The notes under the pieces: model-generated
What the model was told of the DNA's origin: nothing
Databases searched by the model: none
Seen by the model: the letters and a program-made list of their open reading frames with translations, nothing else
NCBI RefSeq assembly: GCF_009674485.1
Contig: NZ_WKJJ01000001.1
Span: 110,265 to 174,264, forward strand
Source of the DNA: Pseudoduganella rivuli
GTDB taxonomy: Bacteria > Pseudomonadota > Gammaproteobacteria > Burkholderiales > Burkholderiaceae_D
Direction of reading: 5' to 3'
Length of the DNA: 64,000 bases
Shown here: piece after piece, positions 45,886-56,168 of the stretch
How the letters are laid out: every line of letters begins with the position of its first letter
Numbering within the stretch: position 1 is the first letter of the stretch
Made by a program: the position numbers and the translations under genes

Positions 45886-46866
45886 TCAAATGACGAAGAT
45901 GGAAGAACCGGTGGTCTTGCGCGCTTCCAGGTCGCGGTGGGCCTGAACCGCATCTTCCAGTGTATAGCGCTGGTTGATTTCAATGCGGATCTTGCCTGCC
46001 CCGACCAGGCCGAACACTTCGTCGGCCAGCGCGGCTTTCTCGGCCGGGTCGGCGATGTAATCGGCCAGCGCGGGACGGGTGACGAACAGCGAACCCTTTT
46101 GCGCCAGCAGGATCGGATCGAATGGCGGCACCGGGCCGGACGCGGTGCCGACGCACACCAGCAAGCCGCGGCGGCGCAGCGAATCGACCGAACCCATGAA
46201 CGTATCCTTGCCCACCGAATCGAACACCACGTGCACGCCTTCGCCGCCCGTCAGTTCGCGCACGCGGCTGGCCACGTCTTCGCGGGAATAGTCGATGGTG
46301 TGCGCGCAGCCATGGGCCAGCGCGATCTCCGCCTTGGCGGCGCTGCCCACGGTGCCGATCACGTTCAGGCCCAGCAGCTTTGCCCACTGCGACACGATCA
46401 GCCCGACGCCACCCGCCGCCGCGTGCAGCAGGATGGTCTGGCCCGGCTTGAAGTCGTAAATCCGGCGCAACAGGTAGGCCGACGTCAGGCCGCGCATGGT
46501 CATTGCCGCCGCCGTCTCAAATGCGATCGTGTCCGGCAGCTTGATCAGCGGCGCCGCCGCCATCACGCGCTCCGTGCAGTACGCGCCCAGCGTGTTGACA
46601 AAGCCCGTGTACGTGACACGGTCGCCGGGCGCCAATCCCTGCACGCCATCGCCGACCGCCGTCACCACGCCGGAAGCTTCCACGCCGATACCGCTCGGGG
46701 TGGGAACCGGATACGTGCCGTTGCGGAAATACGTATCCGCGTAATTCAGGCCCACCGCCACGTGGCGCACCCGCACCTGCCCCGGTCCCGGATCGCCCAC
46801 TTCCACCTGCTCCAGGCGCAGCACTTCCGGCCCGCCCGCCGCATGAAATCGTACCGCCTTTGCCAT
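45886..46866 (-). CDS. NADPH:quinone oxidoreductase (QOR-type MDR enzyme)
   Basis: A 326-residue zinc-free medium-chain reductase. The NADP site is AAAGGVGLIVSQWAK, and the QOR start MAKAVRFHAAGGPEVL and NYADTYFRNGTYP are typical. ATG 46866 with AGGAG is preferred over a longer frame. It should reduce quinones or enoyl-type double bonds with NADPH. Its place between a dioxygenase and an alpha/beta hydrolase suggests a step on an unsaturated or quinone intermediate. Confidence 0.9.
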   Translation of the reverse strand: MAKAVRFHAAGGPEVLRLEQVEVGDPGPGQVRVRHVAVGLNYADTYFRNGTYPVPTPSGIGVEASGVVTAVGDGVQGLAPGDRVTYTGFVNTLGAYCTERVMAAAPLIKLPDTIAFETAAAMTMRGLTSAYLLRRIYDFKPGQTILLHAAAGGVGLIVSQWAKLLGLNVIGTVGSAAKAEIALAHGCAHTIDYSREDVASRVRELTGGEGVHVVFDSVGKDTFMGSVDSLRRRGLLVCVGTASGPVPPFDPILLAQKGSLFVTRPALADYIADPAEKAALADEVFGLVGAGKIRIEINQRYTLEDAVQAHRDLEARKTTGSSIFVI

Positions 46867-46946
46867 GCCAATCTCCTCGTTGTTGTTACCAATATAGTCC
46901 CGCCGTCCGCCGCCCGCATCGCATGGAGCGACAGCGATTTCGCATT

Positions 46947-47570
46947 TCACGACAGGCTGGCTTCCGGTTGGCTGGAGCCAGGCATTTCGGCCAGCATCAG
47001 CCGCTGCGACAGCAGCAGGCGCGCCAGCAATTCTTCCGCCATCGGCCACGGCCCGTAGCCGGACGCCGGGTTCAAATGGCCGACATTACCCAGGTCCACC
47101 ACGTCGCTGCCCCAGTCGGCCGCCATGGCCAGCACGGCTTTCATGCTGGCCAGCGGATCGGTGCTGCTGGCCGCCACAATGCTGGCAAACGGCAGCGGCC
47201 CACGGGGCAGCGGCGTCCAGCCGTGCTCCGCCAGCGTTTCCGGCGTCGGGTACTTCGATGGCCAGGCCGACGCCATGTCCGGCGGCGTGGCCAGCAGCGC
47301 GCCGTGCACCTTGCCGTTGGCATTGCCGTGCTGCGCGGCCCAGTGCACCGTCATCAGTACGCCGGCGCTGTGCGCCACCAGCACCACCGGGCCGTCGATC
47401 TGCGCGATTTGCGCGTCGATCGCGTCGACCCTGGCCCGCAGGTTCAAGGCGTTTTCCGTCAGCGGCGGCACCGCGCGGGAACCCGGCAGGCTGGCCTGCA
47501 ACAGCGTTTGCCAGTGGTCGGCCACGTGGTCGCGCAGGCCGGGAACAATCAGTACAGTTGCGTTTTGCAT
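46947..47570 (-). CDS. RBBP9/YdeN-family serine hydrolase
   Basis: A 207-residue alpha/beta hydrolase of the RBBP9 (DUF1234-like) type. The nucleophile Ser is in LVAHSAGVL, the Asp in ASSTDPLAS and the His in NVGHLNPASGYGPW. The small size and the VPGLRDHVADHWQ start are characteristic. It probably cleaves a small ester or a thioester. AAGGAT precedes the ATG, 9 bp after the CoA ligase stop. Confidence 0.88.
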   Translation of the reverse strand: MQNATVLIVPGLRDHVADHWQTLLQASLPGSRAVPPLTENALNLRARVDAIDAQIAQIDGPVVLVAHSAGVLMTVHWAAQHGNANGKVHGALLATPPDMASAWPSKYPTPETLAEHGWTPLPRGPLPFASIVAASSTDPLASMKAVLAMAADWGSDVVDLGNVGHLNPASGYGPWPMAEELLARLLLSQRLMLAEMPGSSQPEASLS

Positions 47571-47579
47571 CGATAATCC

Positions 47580-49214
47580 TTAGTTCGGGAACCGGTAATC
47601 GCGGAACATTTCCCGCAGTGTCAGTTTTTGCAACTTGCCCGTGGCCGTATGGGGCAGCTGGTCGACGAATTGCACGTCGTCCGGCAGCCACCACTTGGCC
47701 ACCTTGCCTTCCAGGTAAGCGAGCAGGATGCCGCTGCTGACCGCGTGGCCCGCCTTGGGCACCACCACCAGCAGCGGGCGCTCCTGCCACTTGGGGTGCG
47801 CAATCCCGATCACGGCCGCTTCCGCCACGGCCGGGTGGCCCATGGCCGCGTTTTCCAGGTCGATCGACGAAATCCATTCGCCGCCCGACTTGATGACGTC
47901 CTTGGCGCGGTCCGTGATGTGCATATAGCCGTCCGCATCGATATTGGCGACGTCCCCCGTATCAAACCAGCCATCCGCGTCGATGGCCTGGCCGCCTTCA
48001 TGACGGAAGTAGCCCGCCGCCACCCACGGTCCCCTGACCAGCAGGCGGCCGGCCGCCTTGCCGTCATGCGGCAATTCGGCGCCGTCGTCATCGACGATTT
48101 TCATGGCGATGCCGAACACGGCGCGCCCCTGCTTTTCCCGCACCTTCATGCGTTCGGCCGCGTCCAGTTGCCCATGCTTCGGTTGCAAGCAGCAGATCGT
48201 GCCCATCGGCGACAGCTCCGTCATGCCCCACGCGTGGATGACGTCGGCGCCATAGGCGATCTCGAAAGTGCCGATCATGGCGGCCGGCGCGGCGGAGCCG
48301 CCGATCAGCACGCGGCGCAGGCACAACTCTTCTTTCGGACGCAAGCCGTGCTGCTCCACGTACTGGAACAGTCCCAGCCACACGGTCGGCACGCCGAGCG
48401 CCAGCGAAACCTTTTCGTCGCGCATCAGCGCGTAGACGCTCTTGCCGTCCAGCGCGGGGCCGGGAAACACGAGTTTCGCGCCGCACATGGCGCCCGCGTA
48501 CGGCGTACCCCACGCATTGACGTGGAACATGGGCACCACCACCAGCAGGCTGTCCGCCGCGCCGATGCCCATGCCATCCACCGTGCAGGCGGCCATCGCA
48601 TGCAGCACGGACGACCGGTGCGAATACAGCACGCCCTTCGGATGGCCCGTGGTGCCGGACGTGTAGCACAGCGCCGCCGCATTGTTTTCATTGAACACCG
48701 GCCACGCGTAATCGTCGGACTCCGCCGCCAGCAAGTCTTCATAGCACAGCAAATTCGGCAGCGCCGATGTCGGCATGTGCGCGCGGTCCGTCATGGCGAC
48801 GAAGCCCTTGATGCCCGGAATCTTCGGCGCCAGCTGTTCCAGCAATTGCGTGAAACCCGTGTCGAAAAACACGTACTGGTCTTCGGCATGGTTGATGATG
48901 TATTCCAGCTGTTCCGCGAACAGGCGGGGATTCACCGTGTGCAGCACCGCGCCCATGCCGGACACGCCGTAATACAGTTCCATGTGGCGGTAACCGTTCC
49001 ACGCCAACGTGGCGATGCGGTCGCCCTCCCGCACGCCGAGGCGCGCCAGCGCATTGGCCAGCTGTTGCGCGCGGCGCGCCACGGCGCCATAGGTGGTGCG
49101 GTGCACCGGTCCTTCCGTGGTGCGCGACACGATTTCCCCGTTCGGGTGGCAGCGTGCCGCATGGGTGATCAGGGAAGAAATCAGCAGTGGCTGATGTTGC
49201 ATATTGCCCAGCAT
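47580..49214 (-). CDS. Acyl-CoA synthetase, AMP-binding family
   Basis: A 544-residue ANL-superfamily ligase. Motif P-loop: [16 protein letters not shown]; then [24 protein letters not shown] and the C-terminal Lys in [11 protein letters not shown]. The layout matches medium- or long-chain acyl-CoA synthetases such as AlkK, without membrane helices. The ATG has GGAG 5 nt upstream. It should activate a carboxylic acid to its CoA ester, probably the entry step of the pathway, and sits just behind the RND transporter gene. Confidence 0.9.
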   Translation of the reverse strand: MLGNMQHQPLLISSLITHAARCHPNGEIVSRTTEGPVHRTTYGAVARRAQQLANALARLGVREGDRIATLAWNGYRHMELYYGVSGMGAVLHTVNPRLFAEQLEYIINHAEDQYVFFDTGFTQLLEQLAPKIPGIKGFVAMTDRAHMPTSALPNLLCYEDLLAAESDDYAWPVFNENNAAALCYTSGTTGHPKGVLYSHRSSVLHAMAACTVDGMGIGAADSLLVVVPMFHVNAWGTPYAGAMCGAKLVFPGPALDGKSVYALMRDEKVSLALGVPTVWLGLFQYVEQHGLRPKEELCLRRVLIGGSAAPAAMIGTFEIAYGADVIHAWGMTELSPMGTICCLQPKHGQLDAAERMKVREKQGRAVFGIAMKIVDDDGAELPHDGKAAGRLLVRGPWVAAGYFRHEGGQAIDADGWFDTGDVANIDADGYMHITDRAKDVIKSGGEWISSIDLENAAMGHPAVAEAAVIGIAHPKWQERPLLVVVPKAGHAVSSGILLAYLEGKVAKWWLPDDVQFVDQLPHTATGKLQKLTLREMFRDYRFPN

Positions 49215-49248
49215 AGGAACTCCGTTCAGACTGTGTGATGTGGAAGCG

Positions 49249-51639
49249 TTACTTCACTTTTTTCAGCAGGAAGTGCGACAGCGCCGGCACCAGCACCAGG
49301 GCGCCCACCATGTTCAGCGCGAACATGAAGGTCAGCAAAATGCCCATGTCGGCCTGGAACTTGATGGGCGACCACGCCCAGCAGACGACGCCGGCCGCCA
49401 GCGTGACGCCGACCAGCGCCACCACCTTGCCGGTGAATTGCAGCGCGTGGCGGTAAGCCTGCGCCAGGGTGGCGCCCTGGCGCTGCTGCGCCAGCTGCAC
49501 CGACAGCAGGTACAGCGCGTAATCGACGCCGATGCCCACACCCAGTGCGATCACCGGCAAGGTCGCGACCTTGACGCCCATGCCCAGCGCCACCATCAGC
49601 GCTTCGCACAGGATCGACGTCAGCACCAGTGGCAGCACGGCGACCACCACGGCGCGCCAGTTGCGGAACGTGATGAAGCACAGCACGATCACGGCCGCGT
49701 AGACGTACAGCAGCATTTTCGTATTCGCGTCCCGCACCACGATATTGGTGGCCGCCTCGATCCCGGCGCTGCCGGCCGCCAGCAGGAATTCGCGGCCAGG
49801 CCCCGAGTGTTCGCGGGCAAACGCATCGGCCGCCGCTACCACTTTTTCCAGCGTGCCCGCCTTGTGGTCCGCCAGGTAGGCGATTACAGGCATCAATGAG
49901 CAGGCGCGGTTGAACAGGTCGGGATTGCTGGTCGAGGCTTGCTGGGCGCCATAGTTCAGCACATTCTGTTCGCGCGACAAGGTCAGCCATTTCGGGCTGC
50001 CTTCCGATGCGCCGGCGGTGATCTGGCGCACGGCGTCCGCCAGCGACACCGTGGCCTGCACACCCGGTACTTGCTGCAGGGCCCAGCCAAGGCGGTCCGC
50101 TTCCACCAGCGTGCGGTAGTCCAGGCACTGCTCGTCCGGGGTCTTCACCATCACGGCAAACTGGTCGGACGACAGCGAGTAATGCGCCGTGATGTAGGCG
50201 TTGTCCTGGTTATAGCGGGAATCCGCGCGCAATTCCGGCGCGCCCGGATCGAGGTCGCCCACCTGCAGGCGCGCCGACATCGCCAGCCCTCCGGCCGCCA
50301 GCGCCAGGCCGATACCGACCGCCACGGCGGCGCGGCGCGGCTGCGTGCACTGCGCCAGCAGGCGCCAGACGCCCTTGTCTTCCGCCCCGCTTTCCGAGGC
50401 AATGGCGCGGGCGGCGGCTGCGGGCGACACACCGACGTACGACAGCAGCACCGGCAACAGCAGCAAATTCGTGAAGATCAGCACCGCCACGCCGATCGAC
50501 GCGGCCAGCGCCAGGTCGCGGATGACGGGAATGTCGATCGCCATCAGCACGGCGAACCCCACGGCGTCGGCCAGCAGCGCCGTCAGGCCGGCCAGGAACA
50601 GGCGGCGGAACGTGTAGCGCGCCGCCACCAGCAAGTGCGTGCCGCGGCCCACATCCTGCATGATGCCGTTCATTTTCTGCGCGCCGTGCGACACGCCGAT
50701 GGCAAACACGAGAAATGGCACGAGGATGGAGAACGGGTCCAGTTCGAAACCCAGCGCCGACACCAGCCCCAGTTGCCACACCACGGCCACCAGCGAGCAT
50801 GCCACCACCAGCACGGTGGAACGGACGCAGCGCGTATAGCCATAGATCACGCCGGCCGCCACCAGTGCGGCGACGCCGAAGTACATCAGCACTTGCCGCA
50901 TGCCCGACAGCAGCGCCCCCACCAGCCGTGCAAAGCCCGTCACGTGGATCTGCACGCCGTCCGGGCCTTGCTCATATTTGCCGACCAGCGTATCAATGGC
51001 CGCCGTCAGCTGCGCATAATCGATGGCCTTGCCGGTGGCGGGATCGCGGTCCAGCAGCGGCACGAAAATCATCGTCGAGCGGTAGTCGGCGCCCACCAGG
51101 CTGCCGACGATGCCGGAACGGGCGATATTGGTTTTCAACTGCTCGACGCTGCGGGGCGAGCCGTCGTAACTGTCCGGCATGACGGCGCCGCCGGAGAACC
51201 CTTCTTCCGTCACTTCGTTCCAGCGCACGGACGGTGTCCACATGGATTTCATCCACGCCCGGTCCACGCCCGGCGTCAGGAACAGCGCATCGTTAATCTG
51301 GCGCAGGGTTTCCAGGTACTTTGCGTCATAGATGTCGCCGCGGGGATTTTCCACCACCACGCGCAGCGCGTTGCCCAGGCCCCGCAATTCCTGCTTGTTT
51401 TGCAGGTAATGCTGGATGTACGGATGGCTTTGCGGCAGCATGCGCTCAAAGCTGGCGTTCAACGTCAGCCGGGTGACGGCCAGCCAGCCCAGCACCACGG
51501 TGGCCACCAGGCACGCCACGGCCAGCACCATGCGCTGGTTGAACACCAGGCGCTCCAGCAGGCTGCCGGAGCGGCGGTCGAAATCGCGCAAGTCGCGCAC
51601 CACCGGCATGTCGCCGATGCCGCTGTTTCCCATATCCAT
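49249..51639 (-). CDS. RND/MMPL-family transporter
   Basis: A 796-residue membrane protein with two sets of six helices, the RND layout. Two large periplasmic loops lie at about residues 60-230 and 440-620. Motifs are [17 protein letters not shown] and [16 protein letters not shown] in the fourth helices, with the acid residues typical of the MMPL/HpnN branch. ATG 51639 lies six nt after AAGGAG. With DUF1302 and DUF1329 proteins it forms a known gene set for hydrophobic compounds such as sterols or lipids. Direction of transport is not known. Confidence 0.88.
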   Translation of the reverse strand: MDMGNSGIGDMPVVRDLRDFDRRSGSLLERLVFNQRMVLAVACLVATVVLGWLAVTRLTLNASFERMLPQSHPYIQHYLQNKQELRGLGNALRVVVENPRGDIYDAKYLETLRQINDALFLTPGVDRAWMKSMWTPSVRWNEVTEEGFSGGAVMPDSYDGSPRSVEQLKTNIARSGIVGSLVGADYRSTMIFVPLLDRDPATGKAIDYAQLTAAIDTLVGKYEQGPDGVQIHVTGFARLVGALLSGMRQVLMYFGVAALVAAGVIYGYTRCVRSTVLVVACSLVAVVWQLGLVSALGFELDPFSILVPFLVFAIGVSHGAQKMNGIMQDVGRGTHLLVAARYTFRRLFLAGLTALLADAVGFAVLMAIDIPVIRDLALAASIGVAVLIFTNLLLLPVLLSYVGVSPAAAARAIASESGAEDKGVWRLLAQCTQPRRAAVAVGIGLALAAGGLAMSARLQVGDLDPGAPELRADSRYNQDNAYITAHYSLSSDQFAVMVKTPDEQCLDYRTLVEADRLGWALQQVPGVQATVSLADAVRQITAGASEGSPKWLTLSREQNVLNYGAQQASTSNPDLFNRACSLMPVIAYLADHKAGTLEKVVAAADAFAREHSGPGREFLLAAGSAGIEAATNIVVRDANTKMLLYVYAAVIVLCFITFRNWRAVVVAVLPLVLTSILCEALMVALGMGVKVATLPVIALGVGIGVDYALYLLSVQLAQQRQGATLAQAYRHALQFTGKVVALVGVTLAAGVVCWAWSPIKFQADMGILLTFMFALNMVGALVLVPALSHFLLKKVK

Positions 51640-51649
51640 TTGCATCTCC

Positions 51650-52657
51650 TTAATTCTTCGCTTGTGCAGCCGACGGTACGTGCGCGTACAGGCCCCGTAC
51701 GCCACCGATCACCAATCCACCGCCCGGCAGCGCCAGCGCCGCGGCGGCCGGCTGCGGCCTGGCCACTGTTTCGGGGACGAACGTGGCGCCGCCATCGCGG
51801 CTGAGCAGCAACTGGCCGGACTGGCTGACCAGCGCCAGCGCGCCGCCATCGAGCGCAGCGCCCGCTGTCAAGCCGGTTTGCACGCCGGTTTCCGCGCGGC
51901 GCCAGGTCTGGCCACCGTCGGCGCTGGCGTAGGCGTTGCCCCGCAAGCCAAACGCCACCACGGTGGCGGCGTTGCCCGTCACGCCAAAAAAGCTGCCCTT
52001 GTATGGCGACGGCAAGGCGGCAAAGCGCCCGTCGGCGCCGCGCTTGAGCAGCAAGCCCTGTTCGCCCGCGATGTAGACAGCGCCGCCGACTTTGCGGACG
52101 GCGTTCAGGTGCAGGCCGTTCGGGTTGTCCAGCTGGTCTTCGCAGTGCCGCCAGTGGCCGCCGCCATCGGCCGTGCACAGCGCCAGGCCGAACGCGCCCA
52201 CCGCCATGCCGTGTTCCGCGTCGTCAAACCACACGTCCAGCAGCGGGCGCACCTGGCCCTGCTGCTGCGCTTCCGCGCGGCCGTCGGCCTGGCGGGTCCA
52301 CGTACTCCCGCCATCCCTGCTGTGGAGGATCACGCCGTCGTGACCGACCGCCCAGCCCAGCTTCGCATCGGCGAACGCCACGGCCGTCAGGTCGGCCGCC
52401 ACCGGTACGTTCGCCTGGCGCCAGTTGGCGCCCCGGTCGTCGGATACCAGGATATGGCCACGCTGGCCGGCCGCGACCACGCGCGCGCCGGCATGGGCCA
52501 GGCCGTTGACCAGCGTGCGCTGCGCCAGCGGCGACGCCATTGCCGGCGTATCGAGGGGATCGGCAAACGCCGCCGCGCTGGCGCCCATCGCGCAAGCGAC
52601 GTGCAGCAACGCGCCTGCGCAGGCTGCCGCGCACGCCGTCGTCAAAATGTATTTCAT
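51650..52657 (-). CDS. YCF48/BNR-repeat periplasmic protein
   Basis: A 335-residue exported protein: signal peptide, then beta-propeller repeats with the Asp-box pattern SxDxGxxW (SDDRGANWR, SRDGGSTWT, SADGGQTWR, SRDGGATF). It belongs to the YCF48 group related to photosystem-II assembly factor, but no photosynthesis is implied. Family members often sit beside DUF1302, DUF1329 and RND genes. A role in assembly or stabilisation of the transporter is a reasonable guess. ATG 52657 is chosen for its signal peptide. Confidence 0.85.
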   Translation of the reverse strand: MKYILTTACAAACAGALLHVACAMGASAAAFADPLDTPAMASPLAQRTLVNGLAHAGARVVAAGQRGHILVSDDRGANWRQANVPVAADLTAVAFADAKLGWAVGHDGVILHSRDGGSTWTRQADGRAEAQQQGQVRPLLDVWFDDAEHGMAVGAFGLALCTADGGGHWRHCEDQLDNPNGLHLNAVRKVGGAVYIAGEQGLLLKRGADGRFAALPSPYKGSFFGVTGNAATVVAFGLRGNAYASADGGQTWRRAETGVQTGLTAGAALDGGALALVSQSGQLLLSRDGGATFVPETVARPQPAAAALALPGGGLVIGGVRGLYAHVPSAAQAKN

Positions 52658-52765
52658 GTTTTGCTCTCGAAAAAGATGGCTGCCGGACGCGCAAGGCACA
52701 GGCATCGCGGCAGCCCAAAGAGAACCCCGTTCACGCCGCCGCAAAGGTAACGCGGCGGCCGGCTG

Positions 52766-54121
52766 TCAGCGCACGCCGGCGCCGGACAAGGATTCAGGCG
52801 ACCATTGCGACGCCTTCAGCGGATCGATGTATTTCAGGCCGCCGTGCGGACCCGACATGCCGGTCAGGTTGTAGGCGCCGCTGACGAAGTCGTAGATCAC
52901 GTGGTTGCCGGTGTAGGTCGCTTGCGCGTCATAGGCATACACCAGGTGGTCGAACGATGCGCGGTACAGCTGGCCACGCGCATCGTACTGGTCGGAAGCC
53001 AGCGCCACCCAGCTGTCTTCGTCGATGTAGAACGTGCGCTTGCTGTAGATATGGCGCTTGCCCGGCTTCAGCGTCGCCTCCACCACCCACACGCGGTGCA
53101 ATTCCCACCGCACGAAGTCCGGATTCAAATGGTTCGGCTTGACGATGTCCGCCACTTCCTTGTGCCCGAACAGCTTGTATTCGCTGTAGGGCACGACCAT
53201 TTCTTTTTTCCCCGCCAGCTTGAAGTCATAGCGGTCCAGCGCACCGTTGAAGACCCACGCATCGTCGTATGTCGAGGTGCCGGCCGAACCTGGATTTGGC
53301 GTGTCGTACGCCACGTCCGGCGCCAGTTTCACGCGGCGCTGCCCCGGCAGGTATTGCCAGACGCGGCGCGGCTGCACTGCCGGGTTGACGGCATCGAACG
53401 CCATCAGCGCTTCGCCGGCGCGGCGTGCCGGCGCCAGGTAAGTCAGTTTGGTGCGGAAGAACACGTCGCCCTGTTTGGCCGGTTCCGTATTTTTCGGGTC
53501 GGACAGCGGGAACTCTTCCCATATTTCACCGGTGGTCGCCATACTCGGCACACCGGCAGAATCCACGTTCCACGATTCATATTTGGTGGTGAACGCCTGG
53601 CCCTGGTAGCGCAGCAAGTGGTTCCACATCACTTCGTTGCCGGTCTTCGGAATCGGGAACGGCACCCCTGCCAGCGCGCCTTCCACGCCCACGCCGCCAT
53701 CGGTCGGGCGGGCGTTGACGGCATTCTTCGCCGTGTTATCCAGGTAGAACTTCGGCATCGTCACCGGACGGTGCGTCGGATACACGTCGATACGGAAGGT
53801 CGGGAAGCGCTTCAGCAACTCTTTGGCGCCCGCCGTCAGCTTGTCTTCCATGCCTTGCAGGTTCTTGCCCGTAATGACGAGGCGCGGCTTGTCAGCGGCA
53901 AACGGATCGGGACGCGCGCCGCTGCCTTTCACATACCCGGCCGGCGGTGCGGTCAGGCCGCCCGTGTATTCGGGGATCGTGCCTTCCTTGTTGCCCGCTT
54001 TTTCCGCGCCCACGGCGGTGAGGTTGGCGCCCAGCTGTTTGGCTTCTTCCGGCGTGGCGGCATAGCCGCCGCCGCAAACAATGGCCAGCGCGGCCGCCAG
54101 CAATGTACGTTGCAGTTTCAT
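52766..54121 (-). CDS. DUF1329 outer-membrane lipoprotein-sorting-like protein
   Basis: A 451-residue exported protein with a signal peptide (LLAAALAIVCGGGYA). The family pattern is visible: GTIPEYTGGLTAPPAGY near the start and RRVWQYLPGQRRVKLAPDVAYDTPNP in the middle. DUF1329 proteins have a LolA/LolB-like fold and travel with DUF1302 and RND genes, so a periplasmic carrier of hydrophobic molecules is likely. 28 bp separate it from the DUF1302 gene. Confidence 0.9.
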   Translation of the reverse strand: MKLQRTLLAAALAIVCGGGYAATPEEAKQLGANLTAVGAEKAGNKEGTIPEYTGGLTAPPAGYVKGSGARPDPFAADKPRLVITGKNLQGMEDKLTAGAKELLKRFPTFRIDVYPTHRPVTMPKFYLDNTAKNAVNARPTDGGVGVEGALAGVPFPIPKTGNEVMWNHLLRYQGQAFTTKYESWNVDSAGVPSMATTGEIWEEFPLSDPKNTEPAKQGDVFFRTKLTYLAPARRAGEALMAFDAVNPAVQPRRVWQYLPGQRRVKLAPDVAYDTPNPGSAGTSTYDDAWVFNGALDRYDFKLAGKKEMVVPYSEYKLFGHKEVADIVKPNHLNPDFVRWELHRVWVVEATLKPGKRHIYSKRTFYIDEDSWVALASDQYDARGQLYRASFDHLVYAYDAQATYTGNHVIYDFVSGAYNLTGMSGPHGGLKYIDPLKASQWSPESLSGAGVR

Positions 54122-54149
54122 GTTGTCTCCAGTGTTTTTGTGGGAACGA

Positions 54150-55973
54150 TCAGAAAGTCGTCTTGAACGTGGCGGCCAGGAAGCCCCGGTCGCGCAGCAG
54201 CGCCGTCACGCCGCCGTTCGACGTGATCGCGCCGGTGGCGGGATCGAGCGCGGCGGGGCCGAAGAAGTCGACGTACTTGATGTCGATGCGGTACTTCTGG
54301 CGGATATCAAACGCCACGCCCACGCTGTAGTTGCCGGCGCCCTTGTTGCCGCCCGCCTGCACCATCGAATTGCCGGACAAGCCGCGGCCATAGCTGACGG
54401 GCATCAGCATGTCGACACCCGGCAGTACCTGGAACCACGTCGGCGTCACGTTGACGGTCAGGCCGAAGTAATGCTTCGACGGCTTGTCGATGCCGGTGTA
54501 GGCGGCGCGGCCACGGTAAAACGCGGCGCCCTGCTTTATGCTGCCCACGTGGTTCCACACCAGTTCCGCGTTCCAGTTCAATGCATCGGACACCGGCGTT
54601 TCCGCCATCGTCCCCAGCAGGTTGAACGCGCCGTGCCACGTATTGCCGCGTGCGCCGGACACCTGACCCGCACCTGGCGTGGCGGCTGCCGTGGCGACCA
54701 TCGCGCCATTGAGTTTCCCGTTCAATGCGGCCAGGATGGCCGGGTTGGTGCCGACCGGCATCAGCAGCGCCGGGGTGCTGTACAGCGGCATGCCGGTGCG
54801 GTACGACAAGTCCGCGCCCAGCGACACGCCGGCCACGCTCTTCGACAGCGACAGCCCATAGACGCCGATGTTGTTCGCGTATTCCAGCTGGTAGCGGCTG
54901 GTGGCGCCCAGGGTGGCGGGATAGAACAGGCAATTGGATCCGGCCACGGCCGCGCCGGGAATGGCGGCGGCGCACAGCGCCGCGCCGGCCGGACCAAATA
55001 ACGCGGTCGGCAGGCCGGCCAGGCGCACGTTCGCCTGCGGCAGCATGTCCGACGTCTTGCGCGCATACAGGCCGACAGTGCCGTCCAGCCACGCCGGACT
55101 CCAGCGGGCCGATACGCCCCAATCGCCGGACTTCGGCGCCTTGCTGTCCGGCTGGCGCTGCGCGGCCGGTCCCAGCGGACCGAGGATGAAGGTTTCCGCG
55201 CCCTGGAATGCGTAATCGAAGAAGCCCAGGAAGGAACCCGATCCCGGCATGCGGGCAGGTTTCCAGTCGAGGAAGTATTGTGCGGCCAGCGACAATTCCG
55301 TGGTCGGCGACATTTGCACGGAAGCGGCGGCGCGCGGCAGGAACAATTCCTTGGCGTCGGAACCGGGCACGGAATACGCCTTGATGAAGTCGACGGACGA
55401 CTGGCCGAAACTGATGCCGTGTACGGGGGAACTCAGGCTCTCGCCCCAGTACAGCGTGTGGCGGCCCAGTTTGACATTGACCGGCATGTCGCCTGCTTCG
55501 AAGCCGGCAAACACGAATGCATCGAGGATTTCTCCGGACGCGCCGCCGTGGTAGCGCTTCGCATAGCGCGACATGCCGATGCCCGGCTTGCCATTGACCA
55601 GGTGATTGGAGCTGGCGACATTGGTGTTGTCCAGCGACGTGTAGGCCTGGTCGTACCATCCGGCGGCCGACACGCGGGCGCCCATGCGCTGGTCGTAGAC
55701 GACGTCGAACTCGGACAGAATGTCGATCCGGTTCGAGACCGTGCCCTTGTTGAAATTGCGGTCGCCGTCATCGAAGTTGGCCGACTTCAAAATGGCCGGG
55801 TCCTGGCTGTTCAGGCGGTGGCCATAATTGTATTTGACGGTGTTGTCCCAGCGGATCGCCAGATCGGGATTGCCCGTGTTGATTTCCGCGGCATGGGTGG
55901 CCGGTGCGGCGCCGATGGCGCACAGTGCGGCGGCCAGTGCGGTCCTGGCAATGGGATGTTGGGCCGTGGTCAT
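54150..55973 (-). CDS. DUF1302 outer-membrane protein
   Basis: A 607-residue exported protein; signal peptide ends at APATHAAE. The rest is a beta-barrel type sequence (alternating strands, LGRHTLYWGESL, FGQSSVDFIKAYSVPG) with a C-terminal Phe, as for outer-membrane proteins. DUF1302 proteins are thought to be outer-membrane channels for hydrophobic substrates. It is the first gene of the thirteen-gene operon. GGGGGAGA lies upstream of the ATG. The promoter should be between 55974 and 56115, but no clear boxes were fixed. Confidence 0.9.
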   Translation of the reverse strand: MTTAQHPIARTALAAALCAIGAAPATHAAEINTGNPDLAIRWDNTVKYNYGHRLNSQDPAILKSANFDDGDRNFNKGTVSNRIDILSEFDVVYDQRMGARVSAAGWYDQAYTSLDNTNVASSNHLVNGKPGIGMSRYAKRYHGGASGEILDAFVFAGFEAGDMPVNVKLGRHTLYWGESLSSPVHGISFGQSSVDFIKAYSVPGSDAKELFLPRAAASVQMSPTTELSLAAQYFLDWKPARMPGSGSFLGFFDYAFQGAETFILGPLGPAAQRQPDSKAPKSGDWGVSARWSPAWLDGTVGLYARKTSDMLPQANVRLAGLPTALFGPAGAALCAAAIPGAAVAGSNCLFYPATLGATSRYQLEYANNIGVYGLSLSKSVAGVSLGADLSYRTGMPLYSTPALLMPVGTNPAILAALNGKLNGAMVATAAATPGAGQVSGARGNTWHGAFNLLGTMAETPVSDALNWNAELVWNHVGSIKQGAAFYRGRAAYTGIDKPSKHYFGLTVNVTPTWFQVLPGVDMLMPVSYGRGLSGNSMVQAGGNKGAGNYSVGVAFDIRQKYRIDIKYVDFFGPAALDPATGAITSNGGVTALLRDRGFLAATFKTTF

Positions 55974-56114
55974 GCTGTTGTCTCCCCCTCGTTATTGTTG
56001 GTGGGCGCCGCCGCATATCGTTGTGGTGCGGTCGGCGTGAGGGAATCTTATGGCGGGGGGCGGCAAACAGCATTGCCAATTCACGACGGGGACTTCGCAT
56101 TTTGCGACAGCAAA

Positions 56115-56149
56115 GAAAAAGCCCGCGGTCTTTGCGAGCGCGGGCTTTT
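56115..56149 (-). terminator. Terminator after the LacI gene
   Basis: A 7-bp GC-rich stem GCCCGCG/CGCGGGC (56121-56127 and 56139-56145) with an 11-nt loop has an A run on the left (T on the minus strand) and TTTTC on the right. It ends the lacI-type gene, which stops at 56169, and insulates it from the operon promoter that follows. Confidence 0.8.
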
Positions 56150-56168
56150 CAATGGAGCGGTGGCGGTG

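Noticed and set aside
51650..52657. Photosystem II assembly role
   Set aside because: The YCF48 likeness is only the propeller fold; no photosynthesis genes are present and family members are common in heterotrophs beside RND genes.
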